Positions 56,419 to 64,000 of a stretch of DNA of 64,000 nt are shown in pieces. Position numbers and translations under genes: made by a program. The stretch is from Tritonibacter horizontis (GTDB taxonomy: Bacteria > Pseudomonadota > Alphaproteobacteria > Rhodobacterales > Rhodobacteraceae): positions 1 to 64,000 of the forward strand of contig NZ_LPUY01000041.1 in assembly GCF_001518015.1 (NCBI RefSeq). Reading direction: 5' to 3'. Positions within the stretch are counted from its first letter, which is position 1. Each line of letters begins with the position of its first letter. The notes under the pieces are model-generated. The model worked only from the letters and a program-made list of their open reading frames with translations, did no database searches and was not told the origin of the DNA.

Positions 56419-57852
56419 ATGGATTTTGGATTCACAACGGCGGCCTATGTGGTCGCGGCTGTCCTCTTCATCCTCAGCCTGGGCGGTCTGTCGGGGCAGG
56501 AAAGCGCCAAGCGCGCGGTCTGGTACGGGATTTCAGCCATGGGTCTGGCGGTCTTCGCCACCCTGATCGGACCGGGGTCCGGCCTGTGGCTGCTGTCGCT
56601 GGTCCTGATCGGGGCTGGGGGGGCGATTGGCTATATGTTGGCCTCGAAGGTCGAGATGACCCAGATGCCGGAACTGGTCGCAGGCATGCATGCGCTGGTC
56701 GGTCTGGCGGCGGTTCTGGTCGGCTTTAACGCCCATATCGAACTGGGCCGGGTGCTGGCGATGGACGAGGGCGCGCGAAAGACGCTCGAAGGCTTTGCTG
56801 CTCTGCTGGCCAAGAAAGACAGCGTCGAGATCAATATCCTTCGGGTCGAGGTCTTCCTGGGCGTCTTTATTGGCGCGGTGACCTTCACCGGGTCGGTCAT
56901 CGCCTATGGCAAGCTTTCGGGCAAGGTCTCCTCGGCGGCAACCAAACTGCCGGGCGGTCACATGCTGAACATCGCGGCGGCAGCGGTCTCTCTGATCTGC
57001 CTGTTCATCTATCTCGGCTCCGGTGGCTTCCTGCCGTTGTTGGTGATGACACTGGCGGCGCTGTTCATCGGCTATCACCTGATCATGGGCATCGGCGGTG
57101 CCGATATGCCGGTGGTGGTCTCCATGCTCAACAGCTATTCCGGCTGGGCGGCTGCGGCGATCGGCTTCTCCCTTGGCAATGACCTGTTGATCGTGATCGG
57201 CGCGCTTGTTGGCTCCTCGGGGGCGATCCTCAGCTACATCATGTGCAAGGCCATGAACCGCTCCTTTGTTTCGGTCATCCTGGGCGGCTTTGGTGGCACC
57301 AAGGGCCCCGCCATGGAGGTCGAAGGCGAACAGGTGGCGATTGACGCCGAGGGCGTGGCCAGCGCGCTGGATGAGGCGGACAGCATCATCATCATCCCCG
57401 GCTACGGGATGGCGGTGGCGCAGGCCCAGGCCAATGTTGCGGAGCTCACCCGCCGCCTGCGCGCCAAGGGCAAGACCGTGCGCTTCGCGATCCATCCGGT
57501 TGCGGGGCGCCTGCCCGGCCACATGAACGTGCTGCTGGCCGAAGCCAAGGTGCCCTATGACATCGTAATGGAAATGGACGAGATCAACGAGGACTTCCCG
57601 GAAACGGATGTTGCCATCGTGATCGGCTCCAATGACATCGTGAACCCCGCCGCGCAGGAGGATCCCAATTCTCCCATCGCGGGCATGCCGGTGCTCGAAT
57701 GCTGGAAGGCCAAGCAGGTCTTTGTCTCCAAACGCGGTCAGGGTACGGGCTACTCCGGGATCGAGAACCCCCTGTTCTTCAAGGAAAACACGCGGATGTT
57801 CTATGGCGATGCAAAACAGTCTTTGGGCAGTTTGCTGAACCTGATCGACTGA
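56419..57852 (+). CDS. pntB: NAD(P) transhydrogenase subunit beta PntB
   Basis: Encodes 477 aa. Eight or nine membrane segments form domain II, followed by the NADP(H)-binding domain III with [55 protein letters not shown] and the C-terminal [29 protein letters not shown] precedes the ATG. It follows pntA by 15 nt and ends in a good terminator. Confidence 0.97.
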   Translation: MDFGFTTAAYVVAAVLFILSLGGLSGQESAKRAVWYGISAMGLAVFATLIGPGSGLWLLSLVLIGAGGAIGYMLASKVEMTQMPELVAGMHALVGLAAVLVGFNAHIELGRVLAMDEGARKTLEGFAALLAKKDSVEINILRVEVFLGVFIGAVTFTGSVIAYGKLSGKVSSAATKLPGGHMLNIAAAAVSLICLFIYLGSGGFLPLLVMTLAALFIGYHLIMGIGGADMPVVVSMLNSYSGWAAAAIGFSLGNDLLIVIGALVGSSGAILSYIMCKAMNRSFVSVILGGFGGTKGPAMEVEGEQVAIDAEGVASALDEADSIIIIPGYGMAVAQAQANVAELTRRLRAKGKTVRFAIHPVAGRLPGHMNVLLAEAKVPYDIVMEMDEINEDFPETDVAIVIGSNDIVNPAAQEDPNSPIAGMPVLECWKAKQVFVSKRGQGTGYSGIENPLFFKENTRMFYGDAKQSLGSLLNLID

Positions 57853-57877
57853 ACGCAAACCATATGACACCACGCAG

Positions 57878-57910
57878 GGGGCGCTCCAATCGGGGCGCCC
57901 CTTCGGCTTT
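57878..57910 (+). terminator. terminator after pntB
   Basis: A 10-bp stem with one wobble (57878-57887 / 57892-57901) and an AATC loop is followed by TTCGGCTTT, 25 nt after the pntB stop. Confidence 0.7.
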
Positions 57911-57964
57911 CACCTTTTTGAAAATACCTTGGGGGAGGCCCGAAAGGGCCGGGGGCAGCGCCCC
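57911..57964 (+). repeat. Roseobacter-type intergenic repeat element
   Basis: A TTTTTGAAAATACCTTGGGG lead is followed by two short hairpins, GGCCC/GGGCC (57937-57941 / 57946-57950) and GGGGC/GCCCC (57952-57956 / 57960-57964). I recall near-identical extragenic elements in Rhodobacteraceae genomes. Only one copy is in this window. Confidence 0.55.
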
Positions 57965-58189
57965 AAAATAGGCGCCGTCCCGCCAAACGCGCGGGACGGC
58001 GCGCGGTCCCGCCCTGATCCGGGTGATCCGAGCCACCCACCCGCGTCCGTGCCACATTTGAAACGATGAAGACGTATCTTGACCGCTCGGTATACCGCCG
58101 CATTCCGCTAACATATTGATTGTGTAGTAAAACTTTACAACATCGGTCGCTTCCGCCTAGGGTTCGGCATCTCGAACCGGAAAGATGCC

Positions 58190-59470
58190 ATGGCCGCAAT
58201 AGAAGATCACCCCCTGCGTTTCCAGCTCGCGAATGAGCTGCATGCCCGTCCGTTTCCAACCATCACCGTGCCGTCAACCCTGGCCTATCTCGCGGTCAAA
58301 CAGCCCAAGGAAGCCGTGCACCGCGACCGGTCGCTGGACCTGCAACACCTGAAGGATCTGCTTGATCGCCACGGGGCCGCCCATCCGCAACCGGGGGCAA
58401 CGCATCATACGGTTCAGCTTGGGCGTCACACGCTGAAGTGGGAACAGCATACCGAATTTGTGTCCTACACGCTGCATGGCGAAGGGCAGGGGGACCGCGC
58501 CTTTGATCCGCAGGATTTCGATCTCTTTCCGGCTGAATGGCTGGCCCGTGCACCGGGGCAGCGCATCACCTCGGCGTTGATCCGCATCGTGCGACGCCCT
58601 GATGATGCCGAGATCAAAGCCAGAGCAAAGGACTGGTTCGTCCCTGAAAGCCTGGCTTTATCGGCAGTGCTGGACGACAATGCGGTGGTGGCGGCGGATT
58701 TTCGCATCGACCCGGCCGGTCATATGCGGTTTGCGCTGTTTGCCAATGCCGATACCGGGCCACAGCGGGTGGGGCGGGTGGCGCAGCGTCTTTGCGAGAT
58801 CGAAACCTACCGGGCGATGTCGATGCTTGGGTTTTCAAGGGCGCGGGACCTCAGCCCGACCATCAGCACGCTGGATGCGTCGCTGTCGGAAATGATGGGC
58901 GAGATGACACGGGGAGATGCGCCCTCCGAACAGACGCTGGGTCAGCTGCTGACAGTCTCTGCCGAGTTGGAAGCGATGGCGGCGCAGTCGGCCTTTCGCT
59001 TCGGGGCGACAGGCGCCTATGAGGCGCTGGTCCATCAGCGGATCGCGGTGTTGCGAGAGACGCGGTTCGAGGGGTTCCAGACCATGGGAGAGTTCATGCA
59101 GCGTCGGTTTGAGCCGGCCATGCGCACGGTGCAATCCACCGGCAAGCGGTTGGAGGTCCTGGCAGACCGGGCCCGGCGCGCGGGCGAGCTGTTGCGCACG
59201 CGGGTCGATGTGGAACGCTCTGCCCAGAACCAGGCGTTGCTGGAAAGCATGGACAAACGGGCAGATCTGCAATTGCGGCTGCAGCATACGGTCGAAGGGT
59301 TGTCTGTCGTGGCGATCAGCTATTACGCGGTGTCGCTGGCGGCCTATGCGCTTTACCCGCTGGCCCAGGCGCTCGACCTGAGCAAGGGCATGATGACAGC
59401 CATCCTGACGCCGCTTGTGATCGGAGCGGTTTTTCTGGCGGTGCGACAGGTCCGCAAGAAACTCCACTGA
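58190..59470 (+). CDS. DUF3422 family membrane-anchored protein
   Basis: Encodes 426 aa. The N-terminal pattern HPLRFQLANELHARPFP, then GRHTLKWEQHTEFVSYTL, fits DUF3422. A helical, probably coiled-coil region precedes two C-terminal membrane segments (VVAISYYAVSLAAYALYPLA and MTAILTPLVIGAVFLAV), which would anchor the protein with its bulk in the cytoplasm. The function of the family is unknown. It ends at a bidirectional terminator. Confidence 0.88.
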   Translation: MAAIEDHPLRFQLANELHARPFPTITVPSTLAYLAVKQPKEAVHRDRSLDLQHLKDLLDRHGAAHPQPGATHHTVQLGRHTLKWEQHTEFVSYTLHGEGQGDRAFDPQDFDLFPAEWLARAPGQRITSALIRIVRRPDDAEIKARAKDWFVPESLALSAVLDDNAVVAADFRIDPAGHMRFALFANADTGPQRVGRVAQRLCEIETYRAMSMLGFSRARDLSPTISTLDASLSEMMGEMTRGDAPSEQTLGQLLTVSAELEAMAAQSAFRFGATGAYEALVHQRIAVLRETRFEGFQTMGEFMQRRFEPAMRTVQSTGKRLEVLADRARRAGELLRTRVDVERSAQNQALLESMDKRADLQLRLQHTVEGLSVVAISYYAVSLAAYALYPLAQALDLSKGMMTAILTPLVIGAVFLAVRQVRKKLH

Positions 59471-59483
59471 CGCGGGGGGATAA

Positions 59484-59511
59484 AAAAGGCCGCCCTGAGA
59501 GGCGGCCTTTT
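59484..59511 (+). terminator. bidirectional terminator DUF3422 gene / ABC permease gene
   Basis: A perfect 11-bp inverted repeat (59484-59494 / 59501-59511) with AAAA and TTTT at its ends and a 6-nt loop serves the two convergent genes. Confidence 0.9.
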
Positions 59512-59534
59512 CAACATGTTTCGAAGGTCAGGCG

Positions 59535-60527
59535 TCAGCGGCCCCGAATGCGCGGATCAAGCGCGTCGCGCAGGCCATCGCCAAGGTAGTTCACTGACAG
59601 CACCGTCAGCGAAATCAGGATGCCGGGCCAGACCACCCGCTCGGGGAACAGGGTCATCCGGTCCACAGCGTCGTTCAGCAAACGGCCCCAGGTCGGAAAA
59701 TCCGGTGGAAAGCCGAAACCGAGGAAGGACAGCGCCGACTCGGTGATGATCGCGGTGGCAATCCCGAGCGTCGCAGACACCATGATCGGCGACATCACAT
59801 TGGGCAGGATATGCCGGGTGATGATATTGCTGGGTTTGGTGCCGATAGAACGCGCCGCGAGCACGAATTCGCGCTCCTTGATCGCCAACACATCGCCGCG
59901 CACGATCCGGGCTGTTGGCATCCAGGAGGTGATCCCGATCAGGCAGACAATCAGAACAAACACCCCGCCTTCCGGTCCGATCGACTTGGACAGTGCCTCG
60001 CGGAACAAGACGGCCGCGACCAGGATCATCGGCAGCAGCGGCAGCGCCAGGAAAAGATCCGTCAGGCGCATCAGAAGGCCATCCAGCTTCTTGAAGTAGC
60101 CCGCCATAACGCCGATCAGGCTGCCCAGGATCAGTGCCAGGATCATCGCAGCCATCCCGACGGCGAGAGAGACCCGCCCGCCGAACATCAATCGTGCCAG
60201 CGTGTCCCGGCCAAGGTTGTCTGTGCCCAGCGGATAGGCCCAATCCATCTTGGCGCCGCTGTCCCACAGGATGTGGTAGATCGGACGCATGTCACGCAGC
60301 TTGATGAAATCGCGGCCCGTGGGCACGAATTTCGCATCGTTCCAGTAGACAAAAGGGCCAACCACGACGCCAAGGACGATCACCAGGAACAGACAGGCGC
60401 CAAAAAGCGCGCCGCGGTGGGATTTGAACTGCACCCAGATGTCGTGCCACTGGCTGCGGGGGGGGGACGCTGGTTCGGTCTGCACGCTGGAGTGCTGCAC
60501 CGGTTGGTCTTTGGCAGCTTCAGTCAT
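59535..60527 (-). CDS. ABC transporter permease (DppC/OppC type)
   Basis: Encodes 330 aa with an N-terminal membrane segment and five more in the BPD_transp_1 domain. The EAA-type loop reads EREFVLAARSIGTKPSNIITRHILPN. LGTDNLGRD and ALSFLGFGFPPDFPTWGRLLNDA are typical of DppC/OppC. It forms the channel with the DppB-type permease encoded just upstream; the ATG lies 8 nt inside that gene (60520-60527), so they are coupled. Confidence 0.94.
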   Translation of the reverse strand: MTEAAKDQPVQHSSVQTEPASPPRSQWHDIWVQFKSHRGALFGACLFLVIVLGVVVGPFVYWNDAKFVPTGRDFIKLRDMRPIYHILWDSGAKMDWAYPLGTDNLGRDTLARLMFGGRVSLAVGMAAMILALILGSLIGVMAGYFKKLDGLLMRLTDLFLALPLLPMILVAAVLFREALSKSIGPEGGVFVLIVCLIGITSWMPTARIVRGDVLAIKEREFVLAARSIGTKPSNIITRHILPNVMSPIMVSATLGIATAIITESALSFLGFGFPPDFPTWGRLLNDAVDRMTLFPERVVWPGILISLTVLSVNYLGDGLRDALDPRIRGR

Positions 60528-61527
60528 AGCGGATCCTCGGGTCGAGAATGCCATAAAGCACATCGGCGATGAGGTTGAACATCACGATAAGCACGGCAAA
60601 GATGAAAGTCAGGGTTTGTACCATCGGCAGATCGTTGGCCTGAATGGCACCGATCAGCAATTGTCCGATGCCGTTCACCTTGAACACCTGTTCGGTGATG
60701 ATGGCGCCGCCAAAGATCGACGGGATGCCAAGGGCGATGACGGTGACGACCGGGATCATGGAATTGCGCAGCACATGCACCATGACCACGACATATTCGC
60801 CCAGCCCCTTGGCGCGCGCGGTGCGCACATAGTCCTGATTGAGGTTGTCGAGCATCGAGGCGCGCATGAAACGTGACAGCTGCGCGGTGATCTGCAACGC
60901 CAGCACCATGACCGGCATGACCATCTGTTGGAGCTGCTTGACGAAGCTCTCCCAGCTGTTGACCACCAGCGTGGTGTCATAGATCGACGGGAACCAGCCC
61001 AGCTGGACCGAGAAGATCACGATCACCAGCACGCCCGAGAAAAACGGCGGCACGGAAAATCCGACCATCGACACGAACGTGCCGAGTTGGTCGAACCAGC
61101 TATACTGGCGATAGGCGGAATAGATGCCAATCGGCAGGGCAATCAGGATCGCGACGATATAGGCGGTGCCCACGACCGACAGGGTCTGCGGCAGACGTTG
61201 GACAACGATGTCCATCACCGGCGACCGGGTCTGCCAGGAGATCACACGCAGGTCGCCTTGGGAAAACGTGGTGCCAAAGATATGATCCACCAGAACCTGT
61301 GGTTCGATCCAGAAGAACTGCACCAGCCATTTCCAGAACCGGATATGGACGGGTTCGCCCAGACCCAGGGCCATGCGCATCTTTTCTTTGACTTCGGGGG
61401 GGACGGTCAGGGGGACCTGGGCCATCGGGTCGCCGGGGGCAAGCTCCAGCAACAGGAAGATCACCAGACTGATAAACAGCAGCGTTGGGACTGCGAGGAT
61501 CAGCCGTCGGATGGTAAAGGTCAGCAT
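60520..61527 (-). CDS. ABC transporter permease (DppB/OppB type)
   Basis: Encodes 335 aa. The N-terminal RRLILAVPTLLFISLVIFLLLELAPGDP and the EAA loop DYVRTARAKGLGEYVVVMVHVLRNSMIPVV are characteristic of DppB/OppB. Six membrane segments are predicted. It lies between the binding-protein gene and the second permease gene on the minus strand. Confidence 0.94.
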   Translation of the reverse strand: MLTFTIRRLILAVPTLLFISLVIFLLLELAPGDPMAQVPLTVPPEVKEKMRMALGLGEPVHIRFWKWLVQFFWIEPQVLVDHIFGTTFSQGDLRVISWQTRSPVMDIVVQRLPQTLSVVGTAYIVAILIALPIGIYSAYRQYSWFDQLGTFVSMVGFSVPPFFSGVLVIVIFSVQLGWFPSIYDTTLVVNSWESFVKQLQQMVMPVMVLALQITAQLSRFMRASMLDNLNQDYVRTARAKGLGEYVVVMVHVLRNSMIPVVTVIALGIPSIFGGAIITEQVFKVNGIGQLLIGAIQANDLPMVQTLTFIFAVLIVMFNLIADVLYGILDPRIRYD

Positions 61528-61673
61528 CAGCCGGGCGCCTTTGCAATTGGGAGGTGTTGAGGTCCGCTTTTACCCCGGCCAGAGAGGCCAGGTCGCGTCA
61601 TCGCGCTGTCATACGATCTCTTGAGGCGGCGGACAACGCAGGATGTCAACGGAAAGACCACGTTAAGACCAGT

Positions 61674-61699
61674 GGGCCCCGGAACAGTGTCCGGGGCCC
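61674..61699 (-). terminator. intercistronic hairpin between binding protein and permease genes
   Basis: A perfect 10-bp stem (61674-61683 / 61690-61699) with a 6-nt loop and no T-run. Such structures often stabilise the upstream binding-protein mRNA and lower permease expression; that role is inference. Confidence 0.6.
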
Positions 61700-61720
61700 C
61701 TGAAGACTGCGGTTTGACGC

Positions 61721-63418
61721 TTACTCGGCGCGGAACCAGTCCGCTGCATTCCACAGCTCGCTGTCCCATACGTTCAGGTCAACGCCGCCGAGGGAGTTGG
61801 CATGCGCGGACAGACGGCCACGGTGCACCAGCGGGATCATGCCGCCTTTTTCGAACACGATGGTGTTCAGCTTCTGGCCGATCTCGATACGCTTGGCCAT
61901 ATCGGCTGTCGCGGACAGCTCGGCGTGCAGGGCATCGAATTCCTCGTCGCAGAAGCGGGAGATGTTTTCACCCTGCCACTGGGTCTCGGGGCGCGGTGCC
62001 TTGTCGCACAGACCGTTGCCGAAGTAGGACTGCGGGTCGGTGCCGTTAAAGGTGTTGGCGTACATTTCCACGTCCGCATAGAACTTCTGGAACGTGTCCG
62101 GGGAGCCGGGGTCACCACCAAAGAAGACGGACGAGTTGATGTTGCGCAGCTCGGACTCGATGCCGATTTCGCTCCACCACTGTTTGATCAGCGCCTGGAA
62201 GTCCTGACGGACGGCGTTGGTCGAGGTCTGGTACAGCAGTTTCAGCGGGGTGCCATCTTTTTCGCGGATGCCGTCGCCATCGGTGTCGACGATGCCAGCT
62301 GCGTCAAGCATGGCGTTGGCACCGGCGATGTCCTGGGTGTCACAACCCTCGGGGTTGATCGCAAAGGCTTCGGGTGCGGGAACCCAGGAGCAGGACACGC
62401 GGCCCGCTTTGCCATAGCCGATCTCGACCAGCAGGTCGCGGTCGATCGCCATCGACATGGCCTTGTAGACGGCCGGGTCAGACAGGAACGGGTGCGGACG
62501 GATCACGGAGCGTTCTTCGGGACCAAGGTCGGCAGACGGGTTGGTGTTGTTGAGCATGATCCGCTCCAGCAGCGGACCAAAGCCTGCAACGGCCTTGCCC
62601 TTGCCGCCGGCTTCCATCTGGGCGATGACGTCGGGCGCCAGCTGGAGGTTCCAAGCGTAGTCGAATTCGCCGGTTTCCATAACCGCACGGCCCGCAGCAG
62701 TTGCGTCGCCGCCGCCTTTGAACAGAACCTTGGCGAAGGCCGGTTTGGCCGGATCGCGATAGTTCGGGTTCGCGGACAGGGTGATCACGTCGTTGGGTTT
62801 GAACTCATCCACCACAAACGGGCCGGTACCGATCGGGTTGAAGTTCGCCTCGGTGCACTCAGGGGCCTTGGCGCCCATGCATTCGCTGAACTGAGCGGCC
62901 TGCAAAATCGGGCTTTCGCCACCGACAAAGGGGCCATAGGGGAACGGGGTGGCGCTGCCGAAGTTCACCACAACGGTCAGGTCATCGGGGGTTTCGACCG
63001 ATGTCACGCCTTCGAATTTGGTGACTTGCGCGCAGCCACCTTCGGGGTGGGTGCAGTAGTCATAGGTGAATTTCACGTCGCCCGAGGTGAAATCGGACCC
63101 GTCGGACCATTTCAGACCTGGTTTGATCTTCCAGGTGATTTGGGTCAGCTCTGCGTTGACGCCGCCGTTCTCAACGGTCGGGACCTCTTCGACCAGCCAT
63201 GGCACCATTTCGCCGCTGGAGTTGTAGCGCGCCAGCGGCTCGATCACGAGCGATGCGGCTTCAATGTCCTTGGTCCCGCCAGACAGGAACGGGTTCATGA
63301 TGGACGGGGCCTGCCAATAGATGATGCTGACCTGACCATCTGCGCCACGCTCGGCGAAGGCCGCCGGGGAAAAGGCTGTCGCGGCGACAGCTCCCAGCAA
63401 AAGCGTTTTCAATTTCAT
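61721..63418 (-). CDS. ABC transporter substrate-binding protein (SBP_bac_5 family)
   Basis: Encodes 565 aa. A signal peptide (MKLKTLLLGAVAATAFSPAAFA) precedes a family-5 solute-binding protein; IMNPFLSGGTKDIEAASLVIEPL, IKPGLKWSDGSDFTSGDVKFTYD and AMSMAIDRDLLVEIGYG are typical. The family binds peptides, opines, nickel or sugars in the periplasm; the ligand here is not predictable. An AAGGAGAG site lies just upstream of the ATG. Permease genes follow after a hairpin. Confidence 0.94.
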   Translation of the reverse strand: MKLKTLLLGAVAATAFSPAAFAERGADGQVSIIYWQAPSIMNPFLSGGTKDIEAASLVIEPLARYNSSGEMVPWLVEEVPTVENGGVNAELTQITWKIKPGLKWSDGSDFTSGDVKFTYDYCTHPEGGCAQVTKFEGVTSVETPDDLTVVVNFGSATPFPYGPFVGGESPILQAAQFSECMGAKAPECTEANFNPIGTGPFVVDEFKPNDVITLSANPNYRDPAKPAFAKVLFKGGGDATAAGRAVMETGEFDYAWNLQLAPDVIAQMEAGGKGKAVAGFGPLLERIMLNNTNPSADLGPEERSVIRPHPFLSDPAVYKAMSMAIDRDLLVEIGYGKAGRVSCSWVPAPEAFAINPEGCDTQDIAGANAMLDAAGIVDTDGDGIREKDGTPLKLLYQTSTNAVRQDFQALIKQWWSEIGIESELRNINSSVFFGGDPGSPDTFQKFYADVEMYANTFNGTDPQSYFGNGLCDKAPRPETQWQGENISRFCDEEFDALHAELSATADMAKRIEIGQKLNTIVFEKGGMIPLVHRGRLSAHANSLGGVDLNVWDSELWNAADWFRAE

Positions 63419-63803
63419 TGCACTCTCCTTGTCGGAACCGACGTAGTGTTTTTGTTGTGTGGGCCACGCATCGTTGAATGGGACAGCCCTGCCGTTGCTA
63501 CGGCTTCTTCCCACGGCAGCAGGCGCCACCGCAGTCATAAAATGCGTCAACCAAGGACGTTTGGATGTCAGAAATGACGGTGCACACCGCACCGGCCGGA
63601 TCGGTTCGGTTTGCCGAACCTGTTTTCATAACCCCCTGTCGCCTTTGGCGTTCACTGCCATCATCGAAGCAGAGTTTTCAAAAAATGCAAGACCTGCTTA
63701 ACATGAAAAAGAGTACGGGGGTTTGACGGGTCAGACTGCTTCGGCTTAGATCGCGCCCAACGGGTGCCACCAAGGCACCGCCAAAAACAGACAGGATACG
63801 CGG
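63419..63803. other. 385-bp divergent control region of the ABC transporter
   Basis: No gene is seen. It separates the minus-strand binding-protein gene from the plus-strand ATPase gene and must hold both promoters. A perfect inverted repeat at 63603-63620 is the best operator candidate; a smaller GGTGCC/GGCACC repeat lies near 63762-63778. Confidence 0.6.
63603..63620 (+). promoter_or_regulatory. perfect palindrome in the transporter control region
   Basis: GGTTCGG (63603-63609) and CCGAACC (63614-63620) form a 7-bp inverted repeat with a 4-nt spacer. It is centred between the divergent genes and could bind a dimeric regulator. Confidence 0.45.
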
Positions 63804-64000
63804 ATGCTGGACCACCCCATTGCACAGATCAAAGGCCTCCGGGTTGAGTTTCAAACCAAGGACGGGCCTGTCGTCGGGGTCGAAAATGTGTCCTTCGACG
63901 TGCGGTCTGGTGAAACTTTGTGCATCGTGGGGGAGTCGGGGTCGGGGAAATCCGTATCCTCGCTTTCCCTGATGCGCCTTGTGGAGTATGGCGGCGGCAC
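63804..64000 (+). CDS. ABC transporter ATP-binding protein (DppD/OppD type), partial
   Basis: The first 65 codons are visible before the window ends. The translation (KGLRVEFQTKDGPVVGVENVSFDVRSGETLCIVGESGSGKSVSSLSLMRL) has the Walker A motif GESGSGKS near residues 44-51 and matches oligopeptide-type ATPases. It is divergent from the binding-protein and permease genes and probably powers the same importer. An AGGA lies upstream of the ATG. Confidence 0.9.
   Translation, partial: MLDHPIAQIKGLRVEFQTKDGPVVGVENVSFDVRSGETLCIVGESGSGKSVSSLSLMRLVEYGGG

Larger units (their letters stand above)
57853..58189. other. 337-bp gap between pntB and the DUF3422 gene
   Basis: No gene is seen. Besides the terminator and repeat element, it holds a perfect 12-bp inverted repeat (57972-57983 / 57991-58002). 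The DUF3422 promoter is expected in the AT-richer part after 58060. Confidence 0.5.

Overview
The window is GC-rich, gene-dense DNA with no rRNA, tRNA, IS element, prophage or CRISPR array that I can see. Gene content and order point to an alphaproteobacterium of the Rhodobacterales (Roseobacter/Rhodobacter relatives). It carries a complete division and cell wall (dcw) cluster with a DUF2484 membrane protein gene between murC and murB, an extended mraZ leader, FtsZ with an alphaproteobacterial IPAFLRRQ-type tail, cobS/cobT next to a DnaJ-domain gene and bolA, and DUF3422, DUF427 and DUF4177 proteins. This assignment is inference from protein families and synteny, not from a search.

Region 1 (1-1991) holds a possible C-terminal gene fragment, an unknown secreted protein gene and a long non-coding stretch. 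The stretch ends in a promoter with three TCCC repeats exactly 10 bp apart (candidate MraZ operator), followed by a leader of about 280 nt with a Rho-independent terminator. This matches the architecture described for the sRNA UpsM of Rhodobacter sphaeroides.

Region 2 (1992-27701) is the dcw cluster and its tail: mraZ-rsmH-ftsL-ftsI-murE-murF-mraY-murD, then a BaiN/HI0933-type flavoprotein gene on the opposite strand, then ftsW-murG-murC-DUF2484-murB, ddlB-ftsQ-ftsA, ftsZ, lpxC, bamD and recN. Many junctions are ATGA-type stop/start overlaps, so translation is probably coupled. Longer gaps before ftsW, ddlB, ftsZ, lpxC and bamD mark internal transcription starts; the ftsA-ftsZ gap has a terminator and two tandem DnaA-box-like sites.

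Region 3 (27702-44409) is mixed housekeeping: a ClC-type chloride transporter, a small unknown gene with its own terminator, DUF427, an aminopeptidase P-family peptidase, cobaltochelatase subunits CobS and CobT separated by three consecutive hairpins, an ICMT-like membrane methyltransferase, a J-domain protein, BolA, a DUF4177-like protein, peptidase T, GatB and Tex.

Region 4 (44410-59512) holds an unknown 456-aa protein gene, a small membrane protein gene coupled to pepN, two consecutive 70-aa single-span membrane protein genes, malate synthase G with a GlcG/HbpS-like gene, a PuuD-like glutamine amidotransferase, an SDR dehydrogenase, the proton-translocating transhydrogenase pntAB and a DUF3422 protein.

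Region 5 (59513-64000) is a peptide/opine-type ABC importer: binding protein and two permeases on the minus strand, and a divergent ATPase gene cut by the window end.

I found no clear novel defence or mobile system. The best leads are regulatory: the mraZ leader with its candidate operator, the DnaA boxes before ftsZ, and the cobS-cobT hairpin triplet.
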